The position numbers and the translations under genes are program-made. Source: Tretioscincus oriximinensis (taxonomy: Eukaryota; Chordata; Lepidosauria; Squamata; Gymnophthalmidae). Taken from it: a stretch of 64,000 nt of DNA. Of this stretch, positions 23,286 to 35,109 are shown piece after piece. The stretch spans positions 757,454 through 821,453 of the forward strand of contig JAJVDF010000256.1 in assembly GCA_022410635.1 (NCBI GenBank). Direction: 5' to 3'. Below the pieces are notes generated by a model. The model did no database searches and had not been told where the DNA came from. It saw only the letters and a list, made by a program, of their open reading frames with translations. Positions within the stretch are counted from its first letter, which is position 1. The number at the start of each line of letters is the position of its first letter.

Positions 23286-24075
23286 AATGTCCAGCAAAGG
23301 TGCTAGCAGCACTTTGAGACTAACTTGAGAAAAGTGGTTGGCATTAGCTTTCGTAGACAGGTCTACTTCTTCAGATGCTGAGGGACTAATGTCAGGGTCA
23401 GGTATTTATAGGAAAATGTGTATGGGAGAAGACAAAGCATATGTAACTGTAGTGAGGTGTTGAATTGCAGGTTAGAAAAACGGGTAAATAGCAGGAACTA
23501 ATCTTCTTGTGTTAAAAAGTCCCTGGGGCAGCAAGGGGCAATGTCAGAGGACTTTTCACCAGTTTCTAATGCCTCCAGCACATGGGATTGGGNTGTGTGA
23601 TCACTTTATCACCACTTCTTAAGTTCTAAATTTCTATCACGGATTTTACCTGGTAACACAACATAAAATAGACTTGTCTAAAGCTTTTACGGACTATCTT
23701 TTGTTGATTTGTAGGTGCTAGGTGACCAGATGACCCCTTTTTTTGGGGGGGGGGGTGAAAACCCAGTTTTGCGGTGCCTCTCGGTTTTTCCTGAGGGAAA
23801 TAAAAATAAAAATATTTTTTTCTACCCCCCACCCCAAAAAGGGTCTTCTGGTCAGTCTAATAGGTGCGACAATATCCCCTTGCTAAATATTCTGGATCCA
23901 GACTAAATATCTATTTCTTTAAATTCTATCACTATGGAAAGCAACAAATTTAGGCTCATGGAATAGAAATCCATCAGCCTTTTCAAGACAGCATTTGAAA
24001 AATACAGAAGATGTGTCTATGAAAGCTCATGATTCCTTCCTTAGTCTCAAAGGTGCTACAAGACCTACTTACTAG
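23286..24075. mobile_element. Fold-back family long element, with a nested palindromic transposon
   Basis: The left end has AGCAGCACTTTGAGACTAAC and AGCTTTCGTAGACAGGTCTA. The right end carries the inverted counterpart: GTGTCTATGAAAGCTCATGA, then TAGTCTCAAAGGTGCTACAA. The first 250 bp are nearly the same as 63697-64000. An N is at 23593. It is interrupted at 23719-23860. Confidence 0.65.
23719..23860. mobile_element. Palindromic hAT-like MITE (TAGGCTGACCAGATGACCC ends), copy 1
   Basis: Opens TAGGTGACCAGATGACCCC and closes GGGTCTTCTGGTCAGTCTAA, its inverted match. The flanks both read TAGGTGC (23712-23718, 23861-23867). The interior is G- and A-rich with no coding. Confidence 0.75.
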
Positions 24076-24189
24076 GTATTCTGGCTATTATGTTGGCTTC
24101 TTTAAGATATGCAGACTTATATAAAGCGAAGGTGAAGCCTGAGACACACTTGTCATGGTACAACTTAAGAAATATCAAAGGAAGTAGTC

Positions 24190-25125
24190 TATGGCTGCAT
24201 GCACACGATGAGCTAAAAACCAGAATAAAGCTATACTCCGGAATATAGCAATCACGTGTCTGTGCACACCACAAAGCTATATTCCAGAATATTAGCAATC
24301 GCATTTGTGCACACGAAACTATATTCCGGAAAATAGCAATCTTGTGCACAAACGCCCCCCTGCCTGCTTTTGGGGGCTGATGCTTCCAATGGTGGAGGAT
24401 CGGTGCCGTCACTTTGCCTCCTCCTCGAACCCAATCTGTCAGCAGCAGCCCCTGAAAGCAGGTGGAGTTTTGGCTAGAGGAATTTTTGCCGAAGAGGCAG
24501 AGGCAGCCGCATACTGCTGGCCCCATCCACATGGAGCCTAGTTCTGGGTAACATTTTAGGACAGAGCTTGGCCATCCACCTGCCAATGTCCCAAAATGTT
24601 ACCCAGAACTAGGCTCCATGTGGATGGGGCCAGCAGTACGCGGCTGCCTCCACCTCTTCGGCAGAATTTCCTAACGCAGCAGTAGCTATCAAAAAGGACT
24701 GCACTGCATTGACAGGCTGCATCCACAGGGAACCAATCTGTCCCTCAGAGGAGCCTGCCAACCCATTGGCTCTGCCATAGTCTACACTAGCATGTGGTTG
24801 GTAGGCTCCTATTTCGAGGAGCAGATTGGCTCCCTGTGGATGCAGCCTGTCAGAGCAGTGTATTCCTTTTGACAGCTACTGCTGCGTCCTCACTTTAACC
24901 TCTTGTGCCTTTTGTGCACACATAAGAAGACGGGGGATGGCCGCGAGAGGATGGAGGTTGGCTGCGAGAAGCGGAGGTTCTCAGGAATGACGCCTAGCAA
25001 TAGTTTATTCTGAGATAAACGGCGTTTATTGCAGGACGACTCCTGACAAAGGGTTAACACATGTGTCAGAACCTCCCTCATCTCATGCCCATTGAGTAAG
25101 AAAATATCTGTGTGCACAAACGCTA
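24190..25125. mobile_element. Large composite of two long inverted repeats
   Basis: Three tandem copies of a ~45-bp unit (AGCTATATTCC, TAGCAATC, TGTGCACA) lie at 24226-24355. First hairpin: the arm at 24483-24563 (GCCGAAGAGGCAGAGGCAGC through AACATTTTAGGACA) pairs with 24585-24666, near-perfectly over about 80 bp. Second hairpin: the arm at 24676-24765 (GCAGCAGTAGCTATC through GAGCCTGCCAAC) pairs with 24796-24886. TGTGCACA-type motifs recur near both outer ends. No transposase. Parts are shared with 41435-41575. Confidence 0.7.
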
Positions 25126-27834
25126 TGAGACTAACATGATGGTTTCTTTTTTGAGGTTTGTTTGAATTTGCCCTTGTATCATGGTCTCTGACAGAATCCC
25201 CTCTCCCATTCAGGTTTATTTATTTCATGTTTTTACAGTTATCTTATCGTGATCCACCTCAAATATTCTCAAATACAATGTATAACTGTCCCTAGAGAAA
25301 ATTTGAGCCAATTTAAATTTGTAATAGAGGTGACTTTCCTGAGGATTTTACAAAGCCATTTTTAATTCTAGATTCTTAGTGTCGGTCAACCATTTTAAAA
25401 TTACCAAATGTCTATATACAATATATATAGTATAGAACCTTCTCTCCTTCAAAGGTTATTTGTGTTTGGAGTGCAGCTGTTTCCTTTTTTCTCTCTACAA
25501 CAATCAGATTTGTGGTTCAGAACTAACAAGATCAGAACATATGGCAAACTCCTTGAAATACTGAATGGAAATTGGTGACTAGCTGTCAAATTAAAATACT
25601 GGGTTATACGCAGCAGATGCAGCCATCATTTACACTGTTGCTTTTCCATGTAATAAGCTCATTTTGAATCATAGATTTGTAGAGTAGCAAACATCTTACT
25701 GTCTAGCTGGAAAACTATTGAATCAAATACATAATGCTCATCTCTACATGACAATATCGAGAAAAATCTCTCAGATTCTAAAACAAATGCCATTTTACTG
25801 TAAACCTTTATCTGTAGCTTTCTTCTTTCAAATTAATATTTTTTNAAAAAAGGTTTCTCAGTACAGTTGTCAGCAAGGCTAAACCTCCATTAATCTTTCA
25901 ACTTAGAAATCAATGCTATCCTGTAATTTATGAAGCTGGAATAAGGAAAGAAACCCAGAAAACATACCTTGAGTTAAATCAAAGAAGATCACTCTATAAA
26001 CTTGCTTACTTGAATAGGGTGGCAACCAGCAATAGAACTCTATTAAAACAGATTAAACCTAACAAATTATTGATTATGTGCCAAATAAATCAATTTTTTC
26101 AGTAAGTTGATGTAGAAAGAATTATGCCTATCAAGTGGACTGCAAATGATGGATTGCAAATCATTGATGGATTGCAAATCATTGCAGTTTTTGTATCTTT
26201 TCACAATGCTTATCTCCATTTAGTTAGAAGACCAGAGTAAGAATTCCTTTCCACAGGAGTTTTACATTGTGCTTACACTGCACTAGTACTGAAATGGTTA
26301 AAAATTAGCCCCATGTGATGATGGTCTTTCAGTATTCTGTTTGGAATATAGCTTCATTGGGGGTGGAAATAGGCTAAAATTGTTCCAGCTAGCAAGATGC
26401 TGAAATCAGGTCCTGCTGATATTGGGCCTGAACACTTGATCTGGTCTAAGATAGGCCTAGCACAATGCAGGTTCATATATGTCCCATAGAAGTCACTTAG
26501 ATCAACATACCACCTCTCCACAACATTGTGTATGATAGATATGTATAACACAATAAGTATTATTAAAAGAAGAAGAAAAAAAGGATGGGTAACTAGATGT
26601 CATCAGGACTTTCATGACAATAAATCACAGTGGCAAACTATCCCAATAACAGTTGTCTTATTAAAATTGTCTTAGAAAGATTATAACTGGTTTATAATCT
26701 GACCACAAACCATCCTGGGTAAATGGCCAGGGGGTTATGATACAGAGTATGGAAGTAGAGGGACCTTCCCGTCATGAAAAGAGGTGGATCATATGTATCC
26801 TCTGATGTAATAGATATGTCTCAAATTCATACGATAACTATTGGCTTTTCCCATTAAATTTGAACTGGTCTGGCTGACCTGTTTTGGTATAGTTTTGTAC
26901 TATGCTATAAATGCCTGTTCTTCGACTGGCTATAAACTTTCACTCATTCTTTACAGAACAATCTTTTAATTAAAAAAAATCATTTGTAACCAAGTTTTAC
27001 AATAACAAGATGAAAGTAGAATAGAGGCACAGAAGAACGAACACTTCAAAGTCTTACATCAATTTTACCATAGAGTATACATTTTTTAATTTATTTTGTT
27101 TCTGTTTTACATACATCTGAATGCTTGCAAATCTTACCCGTTAGATTAATTTTGATAGGTACATAGTTTCAAGTCACACTACTTTGTCATTTTGTTCAAA
27201 AATTAATTTCTTTGTAGTTTTTAAATGTTTATGTTGTTTACAATTTATGCTTATATTTTGTGTTATGCCCAATAAACTGCTAATCCACAAATCTAATTTG
27301 GAAAGATTGCTGTCTGCAGGGATATTTTGCCTGCATTCGAAAAAAAGCATTTCAATCAGTTTTAAACTTCCATTTATCAACACATTTTGAAGCCTAGGGT
27401 TATCAAAAGTGAACCTTTTATCTAATTTACTGGTAAATTCATCAGCAAACATGATATGTTAACAACAAATGCTACTATTAAAGTCTTGAGATTTAAATGC
27501 TGTTGCTTTTAATGTGTTTAAATTCTGAAAACATTCAATGAAATATCTGTTTTTATTTGTTATATGTGGTAGATGTTCCGCCTTCTGCATAGAATTGAGT
27601 TAGGTAACGAAAGATGAATAAAAAACCAACAATAAAGATATACTAAAACAATAAGCATTAACAATAGCAATTAAAAGTTAATATAATTGGCAGATTGCAT
27701 CTTGAGCTTCTTTTTGAAATGATTAAAATGCATCATTTCTTGAAAGCAAACCACTGAAAAGACTCTTTTTTCTTGCATAAGCCCTTCAATTATCCAGGAC
27801 CTGTAAATGGTACTTGTTGACAGTATTAACTGGG
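25126..27834. other. Intronic stretch, mostly unique
   Basis: No gene seen. It includes an 18-bp perfect tandem duplication (26147-26164, 26165-26182; TGATGGATTGCAAATCAT) and an N at 25845 between T and A runs. Confidence 0.5.
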
Positions 27835-28262
27835 ATATTAATAGAACTGAGTTGGAAGGGACCTATCAAGTGCAGTCCCCTGCTCACTACAGTGTTCCCT
27901 AAACCATTCCAGTCGGATGACTGTCTAGCCTCTGTTTGAAGCAGAACTCACCATCTCCTGTGGCGACCTATTCCATTGGTTGATCACTCCCACTGTGAGG
28001 AAGTTTTCCCCATTATTTAATCTATTTCTGCTTCTTTGCAGTTTGATCACATTGTTTCCAGTTCTTCCATGTGCCAATGAAAATAAAGTCAATCTCTCTG
28101 TTCTGTGACAGCCCTTCAGATATTTGTAAATAGTTATCACATCCTCTCAGTTATCTTGTTTGCAGACTAAACATTCCCAGATCCTTTAACTATTCAACAG
28201 AGGATATTGTGTCCAGAATATGGTTTCTAGGTTCAGTAGCCACTCTTTTAGAGACCAAGGAG
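27835..28262 (-). mobile_element. CR1 LINE 3' part, minus orientation
   Basis: Read on the minus strand it parallels 35110-35697: TTTACAAATATCTGAAGGGC, TTTCATTGGCACATGGAAG, CTTCCTCACAGTGGGAGTGA, TCAACCAATGGAATAGGTCG, CTGTAGTGAGCAGGGGACTG. The terminal ATTCTATG repeats are missing. Confidence 0.8.
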
Positions 28263-29424
28263 CTATGCCATGAGAAGCCTTAAAACTATAACCAAGATCT
28301 TGTACTAAATTCAGCAGGTGCAACAAATGGTCACATTTCCACATATTGTGCTACTGCACTTTGGACAAGCTAAATCCTTTGGATCATAATCTATTAAAGT
28401 TCCAACTAGGTTTGCCACTGTGCCCAAGCTTTGTTGATCTAATGTGACACATTTTTCAGATGAAGCAAATGCAGAGCTGTGTGTTGAACACGCATGCTTC
28501 TTTCAGATAGTTCCATGAGGCAACTGATCAACTGTACTGTAAGTCCAAATGTGTCACTGTTAATGCAGACTAGCTAGTATGACCACACATATAGAAAGAT
28601 TAATGTGTTTTTCAGCAATCTGTTATAGAAGCTGTTACCACACATCTGATGCATTTAATCACTACTCCCACACAATGTGGAATAGTAAACTTGCTGAAAT
28701 AGATTGTGGAGCCTGTACAAACAGGACTTTATAATGTGTCAACCATGTAATATGAACACAAAAAGAGCCTGCACTGAGAAAGACAAACCTTCTCACTGGA
28801 AAACCAAGATAAACAACTATCACAATAGTTAGAAAAGTGATCTCATAGCACCTTAGGAACTATCAAGGAAAAAGTAGGTGGAATGAGCTTTCACAGACAA
28901 GTTTCCTTTTTTAGATATTATAGAACAATTTGAAGCAAATTGGAAATAACAAAAAATGTAAGTATGGATGTAGGTGAGTAATGAGGTCAAGTACAGTAAT
29001 TGTACCTGTACAGATCAAATACAGTATTTAACCCTTCTAAAAGGAAAGAAGTACCTGAGGAAAAGAAGGGCAATTAGGTAAAAGTCCTGCAATCACTGTC
29101 ATAATTGTTCAAATCCAAATTAAGAACTGCTCTGCTTTTTGCATCACAAAGTATTTTAAAATCAATCCTGGATATTTTTTTTAAAGAACAGGCCCACATG
29201 TTTCAGAAGAACACCATTTAAATTTTGATAATTGTTCCAGGACATTTGCCATGGCGGCCCTAAAGCTTACATAACTTTCAGGGTCATCTTCCACAAACGC
29301 CAAAGGTTGGTATTTGCTGTTCCACAAAAAATAAAAAGTGTTTCAAGAGTAGGATAAGGGGGTGAAATCCTAATTCCAGTCCATTGTGATAGTTACTTAA
29401 AAAAAACCTCCTTGACTGATTGGT
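28263..29424. other. Intronic stretch with scraps
   Basis: About 28265-28400 may be a worn L2-like fragment (minus). 28600-28690 is the second copy of the short repeat at 4065-4150. About 28835-28920 holds a scrap of the TTTCAGAGAAATAGCC fold-back family (AGCACCTTAGGAACTATCA, ATGAGCTTTCACAGACAAG). No gene. Confidence 0.4.
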
Positions 29425-29690
29425 TTTTCCTTATATATAAAGTAAAAATACCTGTACCTGCCCGTGGTCTCAGGGCAGCCAATAATAAAAACAAAAATAC
29501 AAAATTGGCATTTTAAAACAGTATCTGAAAGTCGAAAGGAAAGCAGCATTTCTTCAATCAAAGTCCAGGTTAGAGGTGCATCTTCAAGATCTTCTAAAAG
29601 AATACAGTGATGGTAACTGACACACATCAAATGGGAGACTATTCAATAGTCTGGGGGCATCCACCAGGTTTTTAAAAAGACCTTAATGAA
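29425..29690 (-). mobile_element. L2-like LINE 3' end, minus orientation
   Basis: Follows the order of 49866-50365: GGTCTCAGGGCAGCCAATAA, ACAGTATCTGAAAGT, GGTGCATCTTCAAGA, GACTATTCAATAGTCTGGGG. Confidence 0.75.
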
Positions 29691-31739
29691 CAATACTGGT
29701 GAATTTTCTGCTTTCTAGACAATTTGCTGTACCAATGAGAGAAACCAATTTTAATCTTTAGAATATGGATCCTTGCCTTTTGAAACTTATGTACCAATTT
29801 CCAAAGCAGTATTTTGTCACCCCGATGGAATTTGCTGAAGTAATAACTACAAAAGAAACCTGGCATTATGATATGAATCTTCTGTTTCCTACATATTTCT
29901 GAGGGAATGGAAGAATGGGAAAAGGAGTTTAAAATTATTTTATTACCAAGAGTATACACTTCAGTGATCAGGAATGAAAATCCCAATCTCTATGGACCTG
30001 AGTGTTGTAAAAAACATAGAAGTCATTTTTTTACAAAAGAAAAGGTTCTTATTATTGAAAAATTAGCATCACAATTAAACATTTTCACAGTGTGCACAAG
30101 ATTGTTTATGACTTGATGGGAGGAAGGAGAAAATTCACATATTCTTTGTCTCATTTAAAATTATCACCGTTATTTCTTAGTATAAAACAAAATATGTGAT
30201 TTCCAGTGTATATTTTTCCCTGTTTGATGAAGTATAAAATCTAAGCAATGCTGCTACAGTGCATGACTTTAATCAAAAGGCTCTCTTCATACATTGTGCC
30301 CTGGCTTGCAAACTGCATTCTTTGCAATTCAGAGTTTATTTAATTTATCTCTGATGATAATGTACAAATTATACAATATGTAATGTATTTCAGTAATGTG
30401 GTTTTTCAGTAACTGCAGGAATCCTTCTCCAAAAACTCGATTTATTCTAATTTTATATATTTAAAATATGTCTACACTCTCCCTCCCTGCTCTGCTTGAG
30501 GAATACACATCATAGAAAAACAAAGATGTTTGCAAAATTACAACATTCTAAAAACAACAAATTATCCTGCAATCTAAGCAAACAATATAAAAAAAATATT
30601 AGCCAAATGATGAAGGGGAGGAACTGATGAAATGGAACTAGTGAGTTGTTTTCAAAGATCTATGAATATATAATCAATATGACTGCATCTGAAATCTCCA
30701 AGTGCAGAATATATAACCCAGAAAATGTACAGAAATTAAGAGACTGCAAGCAAAATCGGTTAACAGTGAAGAATGATTTAGAAGGCAGGTTAAGGAGTCA
30801 AGGTATGAACTTAAAATTAAGATTGATTTTCCAGACGTAAACCCCTTTCTGCCAAAGAATTGACACATGTGTGTGTTGTAAAAGGGGAAAAATTGTTTGA
30901 AATGTTTTACATGTGAATATGTATAAAATTTAAATAAATACATTTTAAACTAAAAACGTGTCTTGCCGCCCTATCAGAGCAAAAAAATATTCTGAGATTC
31001 TAGTCCTTCAAGAAAATTGATTTGGAGTTTTTGACATAAATGCTCTGCCTGTCATCTTTCCAACAAACCTGAAAAAGTGTGCCTTTTTATTTAGCCATTT
31101 CGGGGTCCCCAAAGCCAATTCCTAAATAGAAGTTCATTCTGCTGGAGAATTATGAGGCTGGTTGAGCAACTGCATTTGGGTTACTTGGCAGTGACACAAA
31201 ACAACATTTTCAAAGTAATGTCCTATCTCAATCTACTATTTTGTATACCTCCTAAAAGTTTGATAAATCTTTGCAATGTCAGCAATAAAAACTGATAATG
31301 TTTCATCTCGTCTACTTTGGTTTAAGGGATGATTTATTTTTGCTTTTACTCTTTTTGAATGGTTGAGAGGAAAAGAAAAATAAAATAAAATAAACAGGGA
31401 ACGATATACCTGTAAAGCATGACCTCAAAGAATGGAATGACAGTGGAGTGATTATACTATGGAGAGAATTTGTGCTTCTACCAAAGGAAGTTGACTTACT
31501 GTGCATTACAGACTCAAGGGCAGCAAAAACACTCTTAAGGATGGACCAGAAATAAAAAGCAACTTCTGTCCTCAAACCTCAGACATGTTTTCACTAGGAT
31601 GTGGTTGACGTCCTTTCAGTTATCAGTGACAGACTCTTGCTATTCCTTGATGAATGTGATTGAAAGTAGCTTTCATCTTATTCTAATTGAAGAAGGTGAC
31701 CCCCATGGAAGGTGTAATGCTTAATGCAGACTGTGGTTC
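29691..31739. other. Intronic stretch, mostly unique
   Basis: AT-rich; no gene and no repeat recognised. Confidence 0.45.
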
Positions 31740-31874
31740 TGGTTACACACATGCTTTCAAATTATCTTCAGTCCTGAAGAACTGAACAGAACCAGAAAGG
31801 GAAAAAAAACACTTTTTCCTGGTTTAATTCAGTTTTTCAGTACTGAAGATGATTTAACATCATGTGTGCAGTTT
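31740..31874. mobile_element. Fold-back element
   Basis: The left arm ACACACATGCTTTCAAATTA through CTTCAGTCCTGAAGAACTGA pairs with the right arm TCAGTTTTTCAGTACTGAAG through ATGATTTAACATCATGTGTG. The spacer is about 25 bp. Confidence 0.65.
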
Positions 31875-32551
31875 CCTCACAGGGTGAAGAAGGAGAAATG
31901 TGGAACCAAAAAGAGAGACATTACAGAATGTAGGACATAATTAACTGTGAAATATATCTGTAAAATGAACTTCTTTAAGTCTTACATTGAAAACAGATTC
32001 CAGGTCTTACCAAGTCATTTGCACTGATAATGGCTCAAGGAATGGTATTTTGTTGAGTTCTGGAAGATGCTCTAGCTCTGGGTCCACTTCCAGATGTCAA
32101 TTTCAGAGAAATAGCCATGTTAGTCTAGTAGAAAGTCAGGCAAAGGGCTAGTAGCACTTAGAGACTACCAGTAGAAATGTAGATGGCTTGTTGATGGAAA
32201 GTAGGTCCCTTGCTGATGGACTCGAAGTTTCATAAATTCCAGTCCATCAACAAGGAACTTAACAGAGATAATGGTTTCCTGGCCAGTATATATATATTGA
32301 TGATACCTGTTAACTATTTGATTAATATCAGCCATTGCCTCTTGCTGCTCCAGGGACTTTTTCACATGAGAGGATTAGTTTCTGCCATTTGGCTGTTTAG
32401 GTGTGTTCATCACCTTATCACATTTGCATATGCTTTGTCATCTTCCATTCACAACCTAACCTTGATTAGTCCCTCAGCATCTGAAGATGTAGACGTGTCT
32501 TTGAAAGCTTATGGCACCTACTTTTCTACTGTTAGTCTTTGAGTGCTACTA

Positions 32552-33252
32552 CAAGAAGGAAAAGGAAAAGGAAAAGGAAAAGGAAAAGGAAAAGGAAAAG
32601 GAAAAGGAAAAGGAAAAGGAAAGGGAAAAGGAAAGGGAAAAGGAAAAGGAAAAGGAAAAGGACAAGAACAAGAACAAGAACAAGAACAAGAACAAGGACA
32701 AGGACAAGGACAAGGACAAGGACAAGGACAAGGACAAGGACAAGGAGAAGGAGAAGGAGAAGGAGAAGGAGAAGGAGAAGGAGAAGGAGAAGGAGAAGGA
32801 GAAGGAGAACAAGAACAAGAACAAGAACAAGAAGAACAAGAAGAACAAGAAGAACAAGAAGAACAACAACAAGAAGAACAAGAAGAACAAGAAGAAGAAC
32901 AAGAAGAAGAACAAGAAGAAGAAGAAGAAGAAGAACAAGAACAAGAACAAGAAGAAGAAGAAGAAGAACTTGGTTCTTATACCCCGCTTTTTCTCACCAT
33001 TCAAGGGATTCAAAGCGGCTTANAAGGTTACATTTTGCCCGAAGGCTCACATTCTATCTTTCCTTCCAGGCTATGGTGGTTCCCATGTATCTACTTGCAG
33101 TCAGTTGCAATTTCTTGCAATTCATCCTTTTGAATAGCTTGGTTGGCTAGAGCTACAGGCTAGTGGAAGGTGCTCACCGCTCCCCACGTCCCACACAGGG
33201 CTTCGAAACCCGATCAAGATGGATTCCTTAGCGACTGAGCTATCCGTGCCTA
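32552..33252 (-). mobile_element. tRNA-derived SINE with a very long tail array
   Basis: On the minus strand the head begins at 33250 with GGCACGGATAGCTCAGTCGC, holding a pol III A-box (TAGCTCAGTCG) and a B-box-like CGGGTTTCGAAGCCC (33198-33212). The body contains TTCAAAAGGATGAATTGCAA and a GAGAAAAAGCGGGG block before the tail. Instead of a short tail it ends in a 415-bp simple-repeat array (32553-32968). N at 33023. Confidence 0.85.
32553..32968. repeat. T-free hexanucleotide array in variant blocks
   Basis: The plus strand has no T for about 415 bp. Blocks follow each other: (GGAAAA)n to about 32660, (CAAGAA)n to 32695, (GGACAA)n to 32740, (GGAGAA)n to 32808, then CAAGAA / GAAGAACAA / GAA mixtures to 32968. 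With no T there is no stop codon on the plus strand in any frame, so the long frames there are artefacts. Confidence 0.95.
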
Positions 33253-33679
33253 CTAGCCACTTTGCTGCACTTCCAGATGAACAGACAAAATGTATTCAGT
33301 GTCCAACTAAAGATAGAAAACTTTTGTTCCTTGGTTTATTTATTTACTTAAGAATTTATATTTAGTCTTTCACCAATGCATCCTGGGGGGAATCATAAGA
33401 ATATATAGTTTGAAGGTAAACCAGGCTAATAGGGTTGAATAGATAACAACCCCTCTATTTCATCACATTTTGCCACATTCCTTCAATGAAATACTTCCTC
33501 AATTACTAAAAAATGTATGTAGAATGTATCAAAGGCATGCCTGCAAATATTGCTTATTGTACCTTGATTGCCACTGTGTTTTTGTTTAGTGAGGTAGGCG
33601 TTTGTTTTTCCATGTGTTTGCAAATATTTTAAAACTTGTGGAATTAGGCCATTACATTATGGTAATAAAACGGGCTCTA

Positions 33680-33945
33680 GCCCCTCCTCCTCCTTGCTTC
33701 CATCCACTCCCTGTCTTGCCCTCTCCGATCCCTCTTTCTCTTGCTGCTTTCTTCCTTTCCATTTTCCTTACCTTCCTTCTGCCTTATCTTCCTTCCTTCT
33801 TCCCCCTTCCTTTTTTCTTCCTTCTTTCACCTTTTCTTCCTTCTTTCTCCCTTTTTTCTTCTTTCCTTTCCTTCATCTCTTTTTTCCTTTATGCTTCTTT
33901 TCCTTCCCTCTTTTCTTCCTTCCTTCTTTCTATTTTTGCTTGTGC
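33680..33945. repeat. Polypyrimidine (CT-rich) tract
   Basis: Irregular CTT/CCTT-rich sequence. The composition resembles 43560-43740. Confidence 0.8.
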
Positions 33946-35109
33946 CATTGGTCTCTGAAGCTGCCAAAGTTCCCAGTGCTTTCATTGGTACTCAGTGGCA
34001 TGTGTCGCATTATATACACAGATAGTAGTACACAGTTTTATGTTGAGGAAAAGTTATATAATATTTAATTTCTGTTTCTGCATTTATATGAGAAACACTT
34101 CTGATTTGTTAACCTGCTAATACTGCAAATTTATTGAAGACATTTAAAGTGCTAGGAATAGATTTTGTAGGTTCTGAAAGATGAACTGCTACGCTATCTA
34201 CAAATAAATCTCTTTTAATTTTATTCCCTCCTACTCCTCTAATAGCAGATTCCTTTTTTGTTACTAATCTAGCAAAAGATTCCATAGAAAAAGTTAAATG
34301 AAGAATAATAATCACATTCAGAAAATATTCATCAATTATTCCTAATCGAACTAGAAGGAAATTTAAAATGGCAGGCCATAGAGTTTGATCTAGAGCCTAG
34401 TGGTTTTAGTTTATTGACAATACCTTTTCTAAAAAAGTGTATACAGTAATTTTTTTGGTTTTCTTGTACTTTGCTTCAGATCTCAAATATGCTTTTAAAC
34501 ATTTGGCAAGCAAGAAGATATATCTCCACTGCAGTAAATATGTTTACGTACATTAAATGTTGCCATATTGTTGACTTCATCTGTTCTACAACACACAATG
34601 ACAGAACCATTGTGAGATTAAGTATTCTATTAACTGTTTCTTTTACAAGCAGGGAAACTTTATGACCATCCATCTTAATTTAAAGGCCAGCGCAGCAGAG
34701 TAGGCAATTGCAGAGGAAATGAATATAGCTCATGGCAGAGACAAACACCTTTGGCAATGTCTGAAAAGGAAAAGGACAGGTCTCAGAGTGAAACACAGAT
34801 GTTAACAAGTCATGTGATATCTTTAAGGTTGTTTGATGTTACATCTGGTTTCCCATTGTTTGTTTGTTTCTGCTGTTTTATTTTTGTTTTATTATTACAG
34901 TATGAAAAATTATGTGATTCTGCCTTTCTATTTTGTAGTTCAACCCATTCATTCATCAGTGGTCTGTCATCCTCAGAAAACACTTTTGAGTTGTTGTGAA
35001 ACTTGTCGATTAATCGATTTTCAGGTTGTCTTTGGTTCCCAAAGAATCACTTCCCAAAAATATATATTTACATTTCTTCTCTGGACCATTTCATCCCAAT
35101 TCCCAAACA
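33946..35109. other. Intronic stretch, mostly unique
   Basis: No gene and no repeat recognised. The part at 34460-34860 is the longest well-mixed, repeat-free block near the middle of intron 2. Confidence 0.45.

Larger units (their letters stand above)
32101..33267. mobile_element. Fold-back family TTTCAGAGAAATAGCC, long copy interrupted by a SINE
   Basis: Left end TTTCAGAGAAATAGCC, then CTAGTAGCACTTAGAGACTA. The inverted counterpart starts near 32478 (GCATCTGAAGATGTAGACGT, then CTACTTTTCTACTGTTAGTC) and stops at 32550 in GTGCTAC. It resumes after the SINE at 33250 with CTACTAGCCACTTTGCTG. CACTTCCAGATG flanks the whole unit (32085-32096 and 33268-33279). Confidence 0.75.

Noticed and set aside
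24065..24586. 173-codon open frame on the minus strand
   Set aside because: It runs through the tandem units and one arm of the hairpin element; there is no protein similarity and the other arm would encode its antisense.
32511..33150. Three long overlapping open frames (about 200 codons) rich in Lys-Glu, Arg-Thr or Gly-Gln repeats
   Set aside because: They exist because the simple-repeat array has no T, so no stop can occur. No start context, no homologous domain, and the array is a SINE tail.
33198..33250. tRNA-like sequence with A and B boxes
   Set aside because: It is the head of a repeated SINE: the body and tail follow and related copies exist at 18765, 38115 and 56748. It is not a tRNA gene.
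33602..34068. Ser/Phe/Leu-rich frames of up to 124 codons
   Set aside because: Low-complexity translation of a CT-rich tract.
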